Origin: a bacterium
Lineage (GTDB): Bacteria > Patescibacteriota > Saccharimonadia > Saccharimonadales > Saccharimonadaceae
DNA length: 64,000 bases
Assembly (NCBI GenBank): GCA_030429445.1
Contig: JAUIFG010000001.1
Coordinates: forward strand, 62,001 to 126,000
Direction: 5' to 3'
Under the pieces are notes generated by a model. It was not told the origin of the DNA, made no database searches, and worked only from the letters and a program-made list of their open reading frames with translations. Position 1 is the first letter of the stretch, and each line of letters starts with the position of its first letter. The position numbers and the translations under genes were made by a program. Shown piece by piece: positions 49,049-58,031 of the stretch.

Positions 49049-49813
49049 TCAAACATCTAGTGTCGCAACTAGCGGCAAATGATCAGATATATCAACGTCG
49101 GGGCAGCTTTTTTCAATAACCTTGATGGAGGGACTGGTTAAAATCATATCGACTGCGGCCGTGGCATAGCCAGGATTATCCTTGCGTCGCATATTAAACG
49201 TTGTTACTAGCTCATCCTTGCCGAACACACTGTTGAGGTGTCTTTCTATATCAATGATAGCCTGGTTGTGTGGCGTGGCATTGGTATCACCCGCAAGGAT
49301 AGCTCTCTTCACACCCTTAACTTGATCCACAACAATCTGCGCCATCCTTTGACGTTTTTCGCTATAACTAGCACCGTCCATATCCCATACTCCTTGGATG
49401 TTAAACAGATCTATATCACCAACCGATGTCTGGACAATAGCATGTTCTAAATTGCGTGGGCAGTTTCCAAATTGACCGGATACATCCCGATAATCTTCGC
49501 TGTACTCACCGTCGAAAAAAACTGTATCTTTTGGTACCAGTGAATATTTCGAGAATATACCGTTCCCACGCTCGGCTTTACCTCCAGTCCTGTCAAAATC
49601 ACGATAGGATGGTGAAAAATGCGTGTATTTGTATCCAATGATACCTGGTATTACTTGCATTGATCGGTATTGTCGATTAATTGTCGGGTCATCGCAGCTG
49701 TAGACCTCCTGCATTAGCACGATATCTGCTTCCTGCTCTTTTAAAAATGCAATGACATTTTCAAACAACTCGCCACCATGCATCAAATTCAGGCTGATAA
49801 CTTTCAGTTTCAT
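49049..49813 (-). CDS. Endonuclease/exonuclease/phosphatase-family hydrolase (254 aa)
   Basis: ISLNLMHGG, LMQEVY (metal-binding Glu), LAGDTNATPHNQ (D and N) and DISDHLPLV (D-H pair) are the family's catalytic blocks. The substrate may be a phospholipid, nucleotide or nucleic acid. I take the ATG at 49813, with a TAAGAT -10-like box 7 nt upstream. It is convergent to rmlB, with adjacent stops. Confidence 0.85.
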   Translation of the reverse strand: MKLKVISLNLMHGGELFENVIAFLKEQEADIVLMQEVYSCDDPTINRQYRSMQVIPGIIGYKYTHFSPSYRDFDRTGGKAERGNGIFSKYSLVPKDTVFFDGEYSEDYRDVSGQFGNCPRNLEHAIVQTSVGDIDLFNIQGVWDMDGASYSEKRQRMAQIVVDQVKGVKRAILAGDTNATPHNQAIIDIERHLNSVFGKDELVTTFNMRRKDNPGYATAAVDMILTSPSIKVIEKSCPDVDISDHLPLVATLDV

Positions 49814-49862
49814 CTCTATAATCTTAACATGGTGGTCGGTCGCTAAATGATATACTGAAATC

Positions 49863-51272
49863 ATGGCAGAAATCGAATTTAAAAAAGAACTGAAAACAAC
49901 CAAAACCCCTATCGATGGACTTGTCGTCTACGATCTAACCGTCCATGGCGATAATCGTGGCTGGTTCAAAGAAAACTGGCAACGCGAAAAAATGCTCGAA
50001 ATTGGCTTGCCTGATTTTAAACCGGTTCAAAATAACTTTTCATTTAACGATAAGTGTGGCGTGGCTCGTGGCGTTCACGCAGAACCGTGGGATAAGTTTG
50101 TGTCGCTCGGAGCTGGAAAAATCTTCGGATTCTGGATTGATATTCGTGAAAATAGCGAAACGTACGGCAAGGTGTTTACAACTGAGATAGATGCCTCAAA
50201 AGCAGTTTATGTTCCGCGTGGCGTGGCCAACGGCTATCAAACTCTAGAAAATGGAACCGTTTACAGCTACCTGGTAAACGATCACTGGTCAGCTAATGCG
50301 CAATACTCGAACGTTAGCATGTTTGACGAAGCACTTGATATTAATTGGCCGATCCCTCTCGATCAATGTGAAGTGTCAGACAAAGACAAAAATCATCCAA
50401 ACCTTGCCAACGCCACACCAATCAAACCAAAAAAGACTCTCATCATTGGCTCTCATGGTCAGCTTGGCCATGCACTTGCCAAGATATTTCCAGATGCCGA
50501 GCAAGTCGATCGCGATACGTTCGACATGAGCGATCCGACAATTGTGACTGGACGTAATTGGAAAGAATACGAACTAATTCTGAACGCCGCCGCCTACACG
50601 TCCGTAGATCTTGCCGAAACACCAGAGGGTCGCCGTGATTCATGGCTTGCAAATGCTACTGCCCTCACAAACCTCGTCAAAATCTGTAATGAAAATAATC
50701 TTACATTAGTTCATGTTTCCAGTGACTATGTTTTTGATGGCACGAAAGACCCGCACACCGAGGACGAAGCGCTTGCGCCACTAAGCGTATATGGACAGAG
50801 TAAAGCCGCCGGCGATCTGATCGTCAGTACTGCATCACGTTACTATATAGTACGCACCAGCTGGGTCATAGGTGATGGCAAAAACTTTATACTCACAATG
50901 AAATCTCTTGCAGAAAAAGACGTAAAGCCAAGCGTAGTAAGTGACCAAATCGGTCGCCTCACATTTACCCAAGATCTCGCCGCAGGCATCAAGCATCTAG
51001 TAGAAACAAACGCGCAGTTTGATACATACAACCTAACAAATGATGGCGATCCCGCAAGCTGGGCCGACATCGCCAAACTTGTCTACGAACATTGTGGCAA
51101 AGCTTCTGAAGATGTAACGCCAGTTACAACTGAAAAATACTACGAAGAAAAAGAAGAAAAAGTTGCTCCCCGCCCCTTACAAAGTACGCTAGACCTTGCT
51201 AAAATAAAGGCTACGGGATTTACACCTCGCGAGTGGCAACAGGCACTCAATGATTATCTAGAGAATCAATAA
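49863..51272 (+). CDS. rmlC-rmlD: Fused dTDP-4-dehydrorhamnose 3,5-epimerase / reductase (469 aa)
   Basis: Residues 1-185 are RmlC-like ([23 protein letters not shown] with the catalytic His, [10 protein letters not shown]). Residues 188-469 are RmlD ([44 protein letters not shown] with Y-x-x-x-K). One chain would convert dTDP-4-keto-6-deoxyglucose to dTDP-L-rhamnose. An extended -10 (TGATATACT) ends 6 nt before the ATG (leaderless). Confidence 0.95.
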   Translation: MAEIEFKKELKTTKTPIDGLVVYDLTVHGDNRGWFKENWQREKMLEIGLPDFKPVQNNFSFNDKCGVARGVHAEPWDKFVSLGAGKIFGFWIDIRENSETYGKVFTTEIDASKAVYVPRGVANGYQTLENGTVYSYLVNDHWSANAQYSNVSMFDEALDINWPIPLDQCEVSDKDKNHPNLANATPIKPKKTLIIGSHGQLGHALAKIFPDAEQVDRDTFDMSDPTIVTGRNWKEYELILNAAAYTSVDLAETPEGRRDSWLANATALTNLVKICNENNLTLVHVSSDYVFDGTKDPHTEDEALAPLSVYGQSKAAGDLIVSTASRYYIVRTSWVIGDGKNFILTMKSLAEKDVKPSVVSDQIGRLTFTQDLAAGIKHLVETNAQFDTYNLTNDGDPASWADIAKLVYEHCGKASEDVTPVTTEKYYEEKEEKVAPRPLQSTLDLAKIKATGFTPREWQQALNDYLENQ

Positions 51273-51286
51273 GACAAGGAGTTACG

Positions 51287-52147
51287 ATGAAGGGAATTAT
51301 TCTTGCAGGTGGATCGGGCACGCGCCTTTGGCCAATTACCAAAGGCATTAGTAAACAGTTGATGCCAATTTATGACAAACCTATGGTCTACTACCCGCTA
51401 ACTACATTAATGCTAGCTGGTATCCGTGACATTCTTATCATTACAACTCCAGATGACCAATCACAGTTTCAACGTCTTCTCGGTGATGGCTCACAGTGGG
51501 GTATTAATTTACAATACGAAGTTCAACCGTCTCCAGATGGTCTAGCGCAAGCCTTTATTATTGGTGAGGATTTCATTGGTGATGATAAATGTGCGATGGT
51601 TCTGGGCGACAATATTTTCCACGGATCCGACCTTGATACTTCACTCAAAGACTCCACAGATCCAGATGGCGGTGTTGTCTTTGCATACGAAGTGTCCGAT
51701 CCAAACCGTTATGGAATAGTTGAGTTTGATGATGGTATGAATGCCGTTTCGGTTGAAGAAAAACCAGAAAACCCAAAATCCAATTTTGCACTTGTAGGCC
51801 TCTACTTCTTTGATAACGATGTTATAGAAATTGCGAAAAGTGTAAAACCAAGTGCTCGAGGCGAATTGGAAATTCCAAGCGTTATGGATGTCTATTTAAA
51901 ACAAGGTAGGCTAAAGGTTCAAAAACTTGACCGTGGCTCCGCTTGGCTTGATACGGGCACTATTGATTCAATGACCGATGCAAATGACTATGTCCGCGTT
52001 CTTCAACATCGCACTGGCCTCATTATTGGCAGTCCCGAGGAAATTGCCTATCGAGAAGGCTATATTACCAAAGAGCAGTTGCGCACTCTTGCTGAACCAC
52101 TCAAAAAATCAGGCTATGGTGATTACCTAATGAATCTAGTTGGTTAA
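51287..52147 (+). CDS. rmlA: Glucose-1-phosphate thymidylyltransferase (286 aa)
   Basis: [43 protein letters not shown] and VEEKP are RmlA hallmarks. It makes dTDP-glucose from dTTP and glucose-1-P. AAGGAG lies 6 nt before the ATG and 14 nt separate it from rmlCD, so it is in that operon. With rmlB and rmlCD it completes the dTDP-rhamnose pathway. Confidence 0.96.
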   Translation: MKGIILAGGSGTRLWPITKGISKQLMPIYDKPMVYYPLTTLMLAGIRDILIITTPDDQSQFQRLLGDGSQWGINLQYEVQPSPDGLAQAFIIGEDFIGDDKCAMVLGDNIFHGSDLDTSLKDSTDPDGGVVFAYEVSDPNRYGIVEFDDGMNAVSVEEKPENPKSNFALVGLYFFDNDVIEIAKSVKPSARGELEIPSVMDVYLKQGRLKVQKLDRGSAWLDTGTIDSMTDANDYVRVLQHRTGLIIGSPEEIAYREGYITKEQLRTLAEPLKKSGYGDYLMNLVG

Positions 52148-52152
52148 ATCGT

Positions 52153-53508
52153 ATGAGCAAAGCAAGTACTATCACCGTTTTAGGAGCCGGTTATGTCGGC
52201 CTAACGACAGGTGCTCTGTTAGCACACTGTGGGTACAAGGTTTATTTGATCGAACCAAACAAAGAACGATTAGATGTCATCAAACAAGGACGTTCGTTCT
52301 TTTACGAAGACGGTCTAGACCCAGTAATCAAGCTGGCTTTAGATTCTGGCGACTTAGTACCGACCAATTCCTACGAAAAATCCGTACCTCATAGTGATGT
52401 TGTTTTCTCGTGCGTTGGCACACCGGACAATCCTGATGGCAGCTCTAATCTGAACTACGTTTTTGGAGCCGCCGAAGAAGCAGCGAAACATGCAAAGCCG
52501 GGTACAATCTACGTGCAAAAAAGTACCGTACCCGTCGGTACGGGCAAAAAAGTTGAAGAATTATTCAAAAAATTAAACAAAAAAATCGACTATGTTTCTA
52601 ACCCTGAATTTTTACGCGAAGGTACTGCCGTCTATGACACGTTGTACTTTGATCGTGTGGTTGTAGGCGGTGACAATAAATCTGCGGTTGATGCAATCAT
52701 TGATATCTATATCCAGTTAGAAAAATTCCGTGATCATATCGCACACATTGCCGGCGTACCCGTCGGCCCACGTGGTGATCAATACATTGGCACGAGTCTA
52801 AATAGTGCCGAATTGATTAAAGTAACGGCCAATGCATTTTTGGCACTCAAAATATCATTCGCAAACTCTATCGCTGTCCTGGCCGATAAGGCTGGTGCCG
52901 ACGTGGTCGAAGTAATGGATGCCGTCGGAGCCGATAATCGTATCGGTAGAGCATTCCTCAACGCTGGTCGTGGCTATGGTGGTGGCTGTTTTCCAAAGGA
53001 TGTTAGCGGGCTAATATCAAGTGGCTTAGAGCACGGCGTTAATTTGGAAATCATGCAGGCCGCCCAAGCACAAAATCAGGCAATGCCAGGCTATATAGTT
53101 GAAAAAATCCAGGATGCCGTCGGCGGACAATTATCCGGTAAAAAAGTTGCTGTGTTAGGCCTAGCATTCAAAGCTGGAACGAGTGATGTGCGCAAATCAC
53201 CTGGCGTTGCACTAGCTAATTTATTAGCCAAAGCTGGCGCCATAGTGGCTTCCTACGACCCACAGGCAAATGAAGAGGCGGCCGCTGATTTGCACAAAGA
53301 CATAAAGCAGGCCAATTCGATCAAGGATGCCATTGGTAATGCCGATGTTACCGTCCTCGCGACCGAGTGGGCTGAAATACTCGAATACTCTGCAGTAGAG
53401 CTCGCAAAACACATGAAGGGTACGGTTTTGATGGATGCCGTAAATCAATACAATGCAGTCAGTGCAACCACGGCAGGGCTAACCTATGTCGGAGTAGGGC
53501 GAATTTGA
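52153..53508 (+). CDS. ugd: UDP-glucose/GDP-mannose dehydrogenase family protein (451 aa)
   Basis: VLGAGYVGLTTGALLAHCGY (NAD binding), KSTVPVGT, NPEFLREGTA, NAFLALKISFANS, and GRGYGGGCFPKD (catalytic Cys) are standard. It oxidises a UDP-hexose to the uronate. The ATG starts 5 nt after the rmlA stop. It shows no unusual residues. Identity of the sugar (glucose most likely) is inferred from the family. Confidence 0.93.
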   Translation: MSKASTITVLGAGYVGLTTGALLAHCGYKVYLIEPNKERLDVIKQGRSFFYEDGLDPVIKLALDSGDLVPTNSYEKSVPHSDVVFSCVGTPDNPDGSSNLNYVFGAAEEAAKHAKPGTIYVQKSTVPVGTGKKVEELFKKLNKKIDYVSNPEFLREGTAVYDTLYFDRVVVGGDNKSAVDAIIDIYIQLEKFRDHIAHIAGVPVGPRGDQYIGTSLNSAELIKVTANAFLALKISFANSIAVLADKAGADVVEVMDAVGADNRIGRAFLNAGRGYGGGCFPKDVSGLISSGLEHGVNLEIMQAAQAQNQAMPGYIVEKIQDAVGGQLSGKKVAVLGLAFKAGTSDVRKSPGVALANLLAKAGAIVASYDPQANEEAAADLHKDIKQANSIKDAIGNADVTVLATEWAEILEYSAVELAKHMKGTVLMDAVNQYNAVSATTAGLTYVGVGRI

Positions 53509-54176
53509 CTAAAAAATATAGACAAAAGGCAAGTTCGGCCTTTCTGACTATACTTATACTCGTTGCGGCACTCCTTGTTACTTTTCTTTATGTTTCAAGA
53601 ATAGATTGGATGACCTACGAAAGCGACCGCGCAGCTTTTACACTTGATTACCCCAACTCACTAAAAATAAGTCAGGTTGTGGAATACTCTAATCGGCATC
53701 TACCTCCAAAGCCGTCTGTCCGGATTGAGCTTGATGCATACAGAAAGGCTGATGATGTGCACGTTTTCACACTCGTGTACTGGGACGGTCCAGTGGCCGC
53801 TATTGGTCATTCGTGCAGAGGGCAAGACAACCGCGGTTGCGCCTATATCGACAATCCCTTGGTTGACTCATTCTATAGCACAAGTCCTTACGATACTTGG
53901 CACAGTATGAAACATTCGTATACTTTTACCCGTTATGGTAAAGATGTTGTAAATAGCGAGGTGCTGAACAGGATCCTAAAATCATTGTCGACAGACAACC
54001 GAGTCATGTTGCGCGAAGACACATTAAATCGCTGCAACCCTGATGGAGGCACAACACTCGCAGCACAACACTTCGAGGAGCGATGGGCTCCAAAGGACCA
54101 AGTAGATCAATATATTGAAGACGGGTTAAAGGATGGGCGGTGTATCTGGAAAATTAAGCCAAACTCTCAGTGGTAG
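53505..54176 (+). CDS. Single-TM hypothetical protein (223 aa)
   Basis: The start is TTG, overlapping the upstream TGA by 4 bp, with GGAG about 12 nt upstream. One TM helix (about residues 9-28) is followed by an extracytoplasmic domain with several cysteines (HSCRGQDNRGCA, NRCNPDGG, GRCIWK) that may form disulfides. No family is recognised. It ends the rhamnose/UDP-sugar operon. Confidence 0.65.
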   Translation: MTKKYRQKASSAFLTILILVAALLVTFLYVSRIDWMTYESDRAAFTLDYPNSLKISQVVEYSNRHLPPKPSVRIELDAYRKADDVHVFTLVYWDGPVAAIGHSCRGQDNRGCAYIDNPLVDSFYSTSPYDTWHSMKHSYTFTRYGKDVVNSEVLNRILKSLSTDNRVMLREDTLNRCNPDGGTTLAAQHFEERWAPKDQVDQYIEDGLKDGRCIWKIKPNSQW

Positions 54177-54211
54177 CCTGTTGCACTGTTTTATAGAGTC
54201 ACTTTGAGATA

Positions 54212-54305
54212 GAAAGTTTTTATCCAAATACCCTGTCTGAACGAAGAAAAAACACTACCATTGGTGTTCAAGAAAATACTTCGGAAAGCAGTTGGCTTGA
54301 ACTAA
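54212..54305 (+). pseudogene. 5' fragment of a GT2 glycosyltransferase gene (duplicate)
   Basis: Positions 54212-54269 are identical over 58 bp to 55849-55906, the first codons of the intact GT2 gene. In that frame it reads KVFIQIPCLNEEKTLPLVF, then diverges and stops at TAA (54303-54305). The ATG is missing. It is a remnant or recombination scar. The two copies flank two minus-strand genes. Confidence 0.85.
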
Positions 54306-54817
54306 AAGACGATTGGAATAGTAACCCTATCGTCGTTCTCTGGCAATCCTGAAGGGTTATCTTTGTGTAAAATAAGCAGACCCTCGCCGGATGCCGCATC
54401 GACGTACTTTAGATTAACAGTGAATAATACTAATTCCTCAGTCATCCAATCACTTAGCAGTCCAGCTGGAGACTCAACAAGTACTTTTCCCGTTGCATCC
54501 TTGAGTTCAACAGGAAAATCTGCCTCAAAAGACCAGTTCCCAGGAACTTTCCCTACCACTTCAACCGGATTAGTAACTTTAGAACCCCTGAGCGGTTTGT
54601 AAACTTCTACCGTCACGCCTTTTTGTGACATCAACGTATAACTCTGTTGCGCCTCATCGGCTTGAGATGAACCTACCTGCCTATTAAGCTCAGCGATCTG
54701 TTTACTCTGTTCATCTAATTCGTTCTGCTGAAAGTACCAGGTCCCAAATCCAATCAATCCCAGTAAAACAACGACCGATAGGGCGAGTGGTGAAAAACTG
54801 TTTTTAACCCAATCCAT
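54302..54817 (-). CDS. Membrane-anchored Gmad2-type immunoglobulin-like protein (171 aa)
   Basis: TM at about residues 9-29, a short coiled coil, then a beta-sandwich domain (GVTVEVYKPLRGSKV, NPVEVVGKVPG) that fits the Gmad2 domain of spore-germination and surface proteins. A predicted extracytoplasmic structural role. It lies between the two copies of the 58-bp repeat. Confidence 0.65.
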   Translation of the reverse strand: MDWVKNSFSPLALSVVVLLGLIGFGTWYFQQNELDEQSKQIAELNRQVGSSQADEAQQSYTLMSQKGVTVEVYKPLRGSKVTNPVEVVGKVPGNWSFEADFPVELKDATGKVLVESPAGLLSDWMTEELVLFTVNLKYVDAASGEGLLILHKDNPSGLPENDDRVTIPIVF

Positions 54818-54989
54818 AGAAGATAATAATGTTTTAATAAACTTCCTCTCTTTTACTATTGTAGTGTTGTATTATACCCCATTAATCACTGGTCTTGCGT
54901 TGCAGCGGGAGTAAAGCAAGGCAAATTAAAGGAACTTAAGTTAAGCTATCATTTCTCCAAATTTCCAAGAATCAACCCTGGAAACATCG

Positions 54990-55760
54990 TTAATTAGCAA
55001 GACGAATAGATCTTCCAATCTTTATGATCTCGTCGCGATAAGACACGTCACTGACATTTATTTGGACGATTGTCTTTTGATTGCTGCCCTCTGGGAGTTT
55101 TAGTCTACCTTTCCATGAGCCCAGGTTCTTCCAATAGTATAGGTAACCTAGCTCCATGGCATCGTTTTCTATATAGGTACAATACTTCTCCCATTCACCA
55201 TGTTTTGTCTTGCAGACGGTTCCGACAGACTTTTCTTGCTTCTCCTCGGACTTGTCACTGGTCATTATGGACACTTTTATCCGCGTCTTTGTCTTGTCGT
55301 TGAGCTGATCATTGGGGTTATTGATAGATAAACTATAGTAAAGACGATCCTTGATTGCCGTGTCATGAAATTTCTCAACAGTCCAAGATCGCAGATAGTC
55401 GAATGTTATCGGAATATCCTTGTCTTTGTAGCTGACTCGACTACGATCGAGCATTGCAAAGAGATTGATTTGGAATGGTCCGTCATCCCAGGTGCATTTG
55501 CTGTCTTTTTCTGCCTGCTGCATATAACCGCCTACAAAAATACCTGGGACTAAGTAATATATGTTATGATTTGCGACATCAGTCCCTCCGGCGGGAGTGC
55601 CGTTTTTCCAGATGCACCTATTTGACTGGTCTTCTTTGATCACGCTTGGCCAGAATAGGAAGCTCATTGCAATGAAAAGCACACCTAGCAACAATATAGC
55701 GAGAACTATTCTAGTTTTTCTCGTAAGAAAACCGTGAAGTTTTTTACTGCTGCTTCTCAT
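54990..55760 (-). CDS. Single-TM hypothetical protein (256 aa)
   Basis: A basic N-terminus and TM (about residues 17-38) precede an extracytoplasmic domain with four or more cysteines (RCIWKNG, KCTWDDG, TVCKTKHGEWEKYC). RCIWK recalls GRCIWK in the protein at 53505-54176, so the two may be distantly related. An extended -10 (TGGTATAAT) ends 6 nt before the ATG. No family is recognised. Confidence 0.65.
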   Translation of the reverse strand: MRSSSKKLHGFLTRKTRIVLAILLLGVLFIAMSFLFWPSVIKEDQSNRCIWKNGTPAGGTDVANHNIYYLVPGIFVGGYMQQAEKDSKCTWDDGPFQINLFAMLDRSRVSYKDKDIPITFDYLRSWTVEKFHDTAIKDRLYYSLSINNPNDQLNDKTKTRIKVSIMTSDKSEEKQEKSVGTVCKTKHGEWEKYCTYIENDAMELGYLYYWKNLGSWKGRLKLPEGSNQKTIVQINVSDVSYRDEIIKIGRSIRLAN

Positions 55761-55846
55761 GGAATAATTATACCAACAAATAAGACCCTCTGTTTAACAA
55801 TCATTTCTAGGGTGAATAATGACGCCCATTAGGTTAAAATAGGAAC

Positions 55847-56788
55847 ATGAAAGTTTTTATCCAAATACCCTGTCTGAACGAAGAAAAAACACTACCATTG
55901 GTGTTCGAAAAAATGCCAAAGACCCTGCCCTATGTCGATGAGGTTGAGTGGCTCATTATTGACGACGGCTCTACCGACAAGACGGTCGAGGTCGCAAAAA
56001 AACTTGGCGTTCATCACTTTGTGCACCATCGTAAAAAGATGGGACTCGCACGATCATTCCGCGACGGAGTAGATTATGCACTCAAGCATGGTGCCGATAT
56101 CGTCGTCAACACCGATGGTGATAATCAATATCCACAAGAGCGAATTGCTGATTTAATTAAACCGATTATTGACGGTGATGCCGATATCGTTATTGGCGAT
56201 CGTCAAACATCAAAGGTCGCTCACTTCTCACCATTCAAAAAACTCATGCAACGAGTTGGCAGCAGTGTCGTTAACTTTGCAGCAGGCACTGAACTTCCCG
56301 ATGCAGCAAGTGGTTTTCGTGCATACTCACGCAATTCGCTGATGAAACTAAATATCGTTACAAAGTTTAGCTACTGTATGGAAACAATTATTCAGGCTGG
56401 CAATAAACGGCTCGAGATAGTCAGCCTGCCTATCAAAACAAACGAAAAGACTCGTGAGTCACGCCTGTTTAAAAACATCTGGCAACATATGTTAAAGTCT
56501 GGCCAGGCAATTACCCGAATATACATCATGTATCGTCCTCATGTAGTATTCATGACTCTCGGTGTCGTATTACTCTTACTTGCTGCCATACCATTCACTC
56601 GCTTCTTGATTTTCTATTTCCAAGGAACGGCTGATGGCCACTTGCAATCACTCATTTTTGGTAGTGCCATGCTGGTAGGATCATTACTTTCATTTGCCCT
56701 CGTCGTCATCGCGGACTTACTGCGAACAAACAGAGTCTTGCTAGAAGATCAGCTGGAACGAATCAAAGAAATTCAATATAAAAAGTAG
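55847..56788 (+). CDS. GT2-family polyprenyl-phosphate glycosyltransferase (313 aa)
   Basis: IPCLNEEKTLPLV, IIDDGSTDKT, NTDGDNQYP (D-x-D) and a DPM1-like core are followed by two TM helices (about residues 235-260 and 270-295). It would charge a polyprenyl phosphate with a sugar. TAAAAT (55835-55840) lies 6 nt before the ATG. A 58-bp copy of its 5' end lies 1637 bp upstream. Confidence 0.92.
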   Translation: MKVFIQIPCLNEEKTLPLVFEKMPKTLPYVDEVEWLIIDDGSTDKTVEVAKKLGVHHFVHHRKKMGLARSFRDGVDYALKHGADIVVNTDGDNQYPQERIADLIKPIIDGDADIVIGDRQTSKVAHFSPFKKLMQRVGSSVVNFAAGTELPDAASGFRAYSRNSLMKLNIVTKFSYCMETIIQAGNKRLEIVSLPIKTNEKTRESRLFKNIWQHMLKSGQAITRIYIMYRPHVVFMTLGVVLLLLAAIPFTRFLIFYFQGTADGHLQSLIFGSAMLVGSLLSFALVVIADLLRTNRVLLEDQLERIKEIQYKK

Positions 56789-56796
56789 TAGCGAAT

Positions 56797-57240
56797 CTAG
56801 TTAAAAATTTCTTCAACTTCGTCTGATTGTTGCTTTAAACCAAACTTACTACGATGCCACGCGCGTTCGTGGAAATAATACAGGGCCATCTTTGTAATAA
56901 TCTCAGTTGCTCCGACCTTTAATCCTACCATCGGGTCGCCCGAAATGAGCCAGGCTAAAATCATCGTATCAATTGTACCGACAATGCGCCACGTAACTGT
57001 CTTTAATAAATGGCGCCTACGGCTAGAGCGCAATCGGGCAAATCGAGATAGATCAAGATTGAACCATACGCGTTCGTGGAAATAATACAGCCCAATCTTT
57101 GTTACCGTTTCTGCCAAACCAATCTTTAGACCGGTCAACGGATTCCCTGTAAAAATCCATCCAAGCATCATTGTATCGAGTGAGCCAATGATTCGCCACG
57201 ATACCGCCTTTGTTATATGTCGTTTCCGCGATGATGTCAT
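56797..57240 (-). CDS. Double DUF2061 protein (147 aa)
   Basis: Two tandem copies of the DUF2061 pattern: KAVSWRIIGSLDTMMLGWIFTG and KTVTWRIVGTIDTMILAWLISG (shown shortened as VSWRIIGSLDT and VTWRIVGTIDT), each ending YYFHERxW. Each copy spans two membrane-embedded helices. The ATG overlaps the cysQ stop (ATGA), so it belongs to the sulfate-activation operon, as many DUF2061 genes do. Confidence 0.88.
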   Translation of the reverse strand: MTSSRKRHITKAVSWRIIGSLDTMMLGWIFTGNPLTGLKIGLAETVTKIGLYYFHERVWFNLDLSRFARLRSSRRRHLLKTVTWRIVGTIDTMILAWLISGDPMVGLKVGATEIITKMALYYFHERAWHRSKFGLKQQSDEVEEIFN

Positions 57241-58031
57241 TTCAAATAATCCGTCCAGGCGATGCTGTTGTTAGCTGGCTCAACTACAAAAAATGGGTTT
57301 AGTATCTGCGTTGTTGGATCATATGATAATAAACTCCCATCAAGGTTCTTGACTGCACCGCCAGCGGAGGTCACGACGGCATCAGCTGCAGCTGTATCCC
57401 AAAGAGAAGTCGGACCCAGTCGAGGATACAAGCTAGCTGCCCCCTCGGCAACCAAGCATAACTTTAGTGAAGACCCCATCGCAACTTCATTGTACCGCCC
57501 AATAGCATTCAATAGTTTTTGCGTCTGATCGTCTTTGTGTGAACGACTCACTACAACCTTTGGCGTGTCATCCGTGTATTCTGCAAAGATGTCTTTTCGC
57601 TCACCTTTTTCGATCTTAAATGCCTTGCGATGCTCAACATTACCACAATAATACACATCTAGAACCGGTGCATAGACGACCCCCAGCAATGGTCTATTCG
57701 CTTTCATCAGCGCAATATTAACAGTAAATTCTCCGTTACGTTTAACGAATTCTTTCGTACCATCCAACGGATCAACTAGCCAGTATAGCTCTGTTTTTAC
57801 TTTGCGATTATCACCCTCTTCAGACACTATGTCATAGCCATTTAGTTTTGCCAGTTCACCCACGATGACATCGTGCGCCGCCTTGTCAGCCTGCGTCAAT
57901 GGTGAGTCAAAATCACCATCATGCTTTGTCTCGACACCAAAATCATCCGATGTATACACCTCCATAATTGCGTCACCGGCCCGACGAGCAATTCGAATCA
58001 TATGCTCAAGTAGTGGTGTTTCTTTATGCAT
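57237..58031 (-). CDS. cysQ: 3'(2'),5'-bisphosphate nucleotidase (264 aa)
   Basis: The inositol-monophosphatase-fold signature VDPLDGTKEFVKR and the late SLWDTAAADAVV are visible. It hydrolyses PAP (or PAPS) released after sulfotransfer, and so pairs with the upstream PAPS-forming enzyme. The ATG overlaps the sat-cysC stop (TAATG), so translation is coupled. Confidence 0.92.
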   Translation of the reverse strand: MHKETPLLEHMIRIARRAGDAIMEVYTSDDFGVETKHDGDFDSPLTQADKAAHDVIVGELAKLNGYDIVSEEGDNRKVKTELYWLVDPLDGTKEFVKRNGEFTVNIALMKANRPLLGVVYAPVLDVYYCGNVEHRKAFKIEKGERKDIFAEYTDDTPKVVVSRSHKDDQTQKLLNAIGRYNEVAMGSSLKLCLVAEGAASLYPRLGPTSLWDTAAADAVVTSAGGAVKNLDGSLLSYDPTTQILNPFFVVEPANNSIAWTDYLK

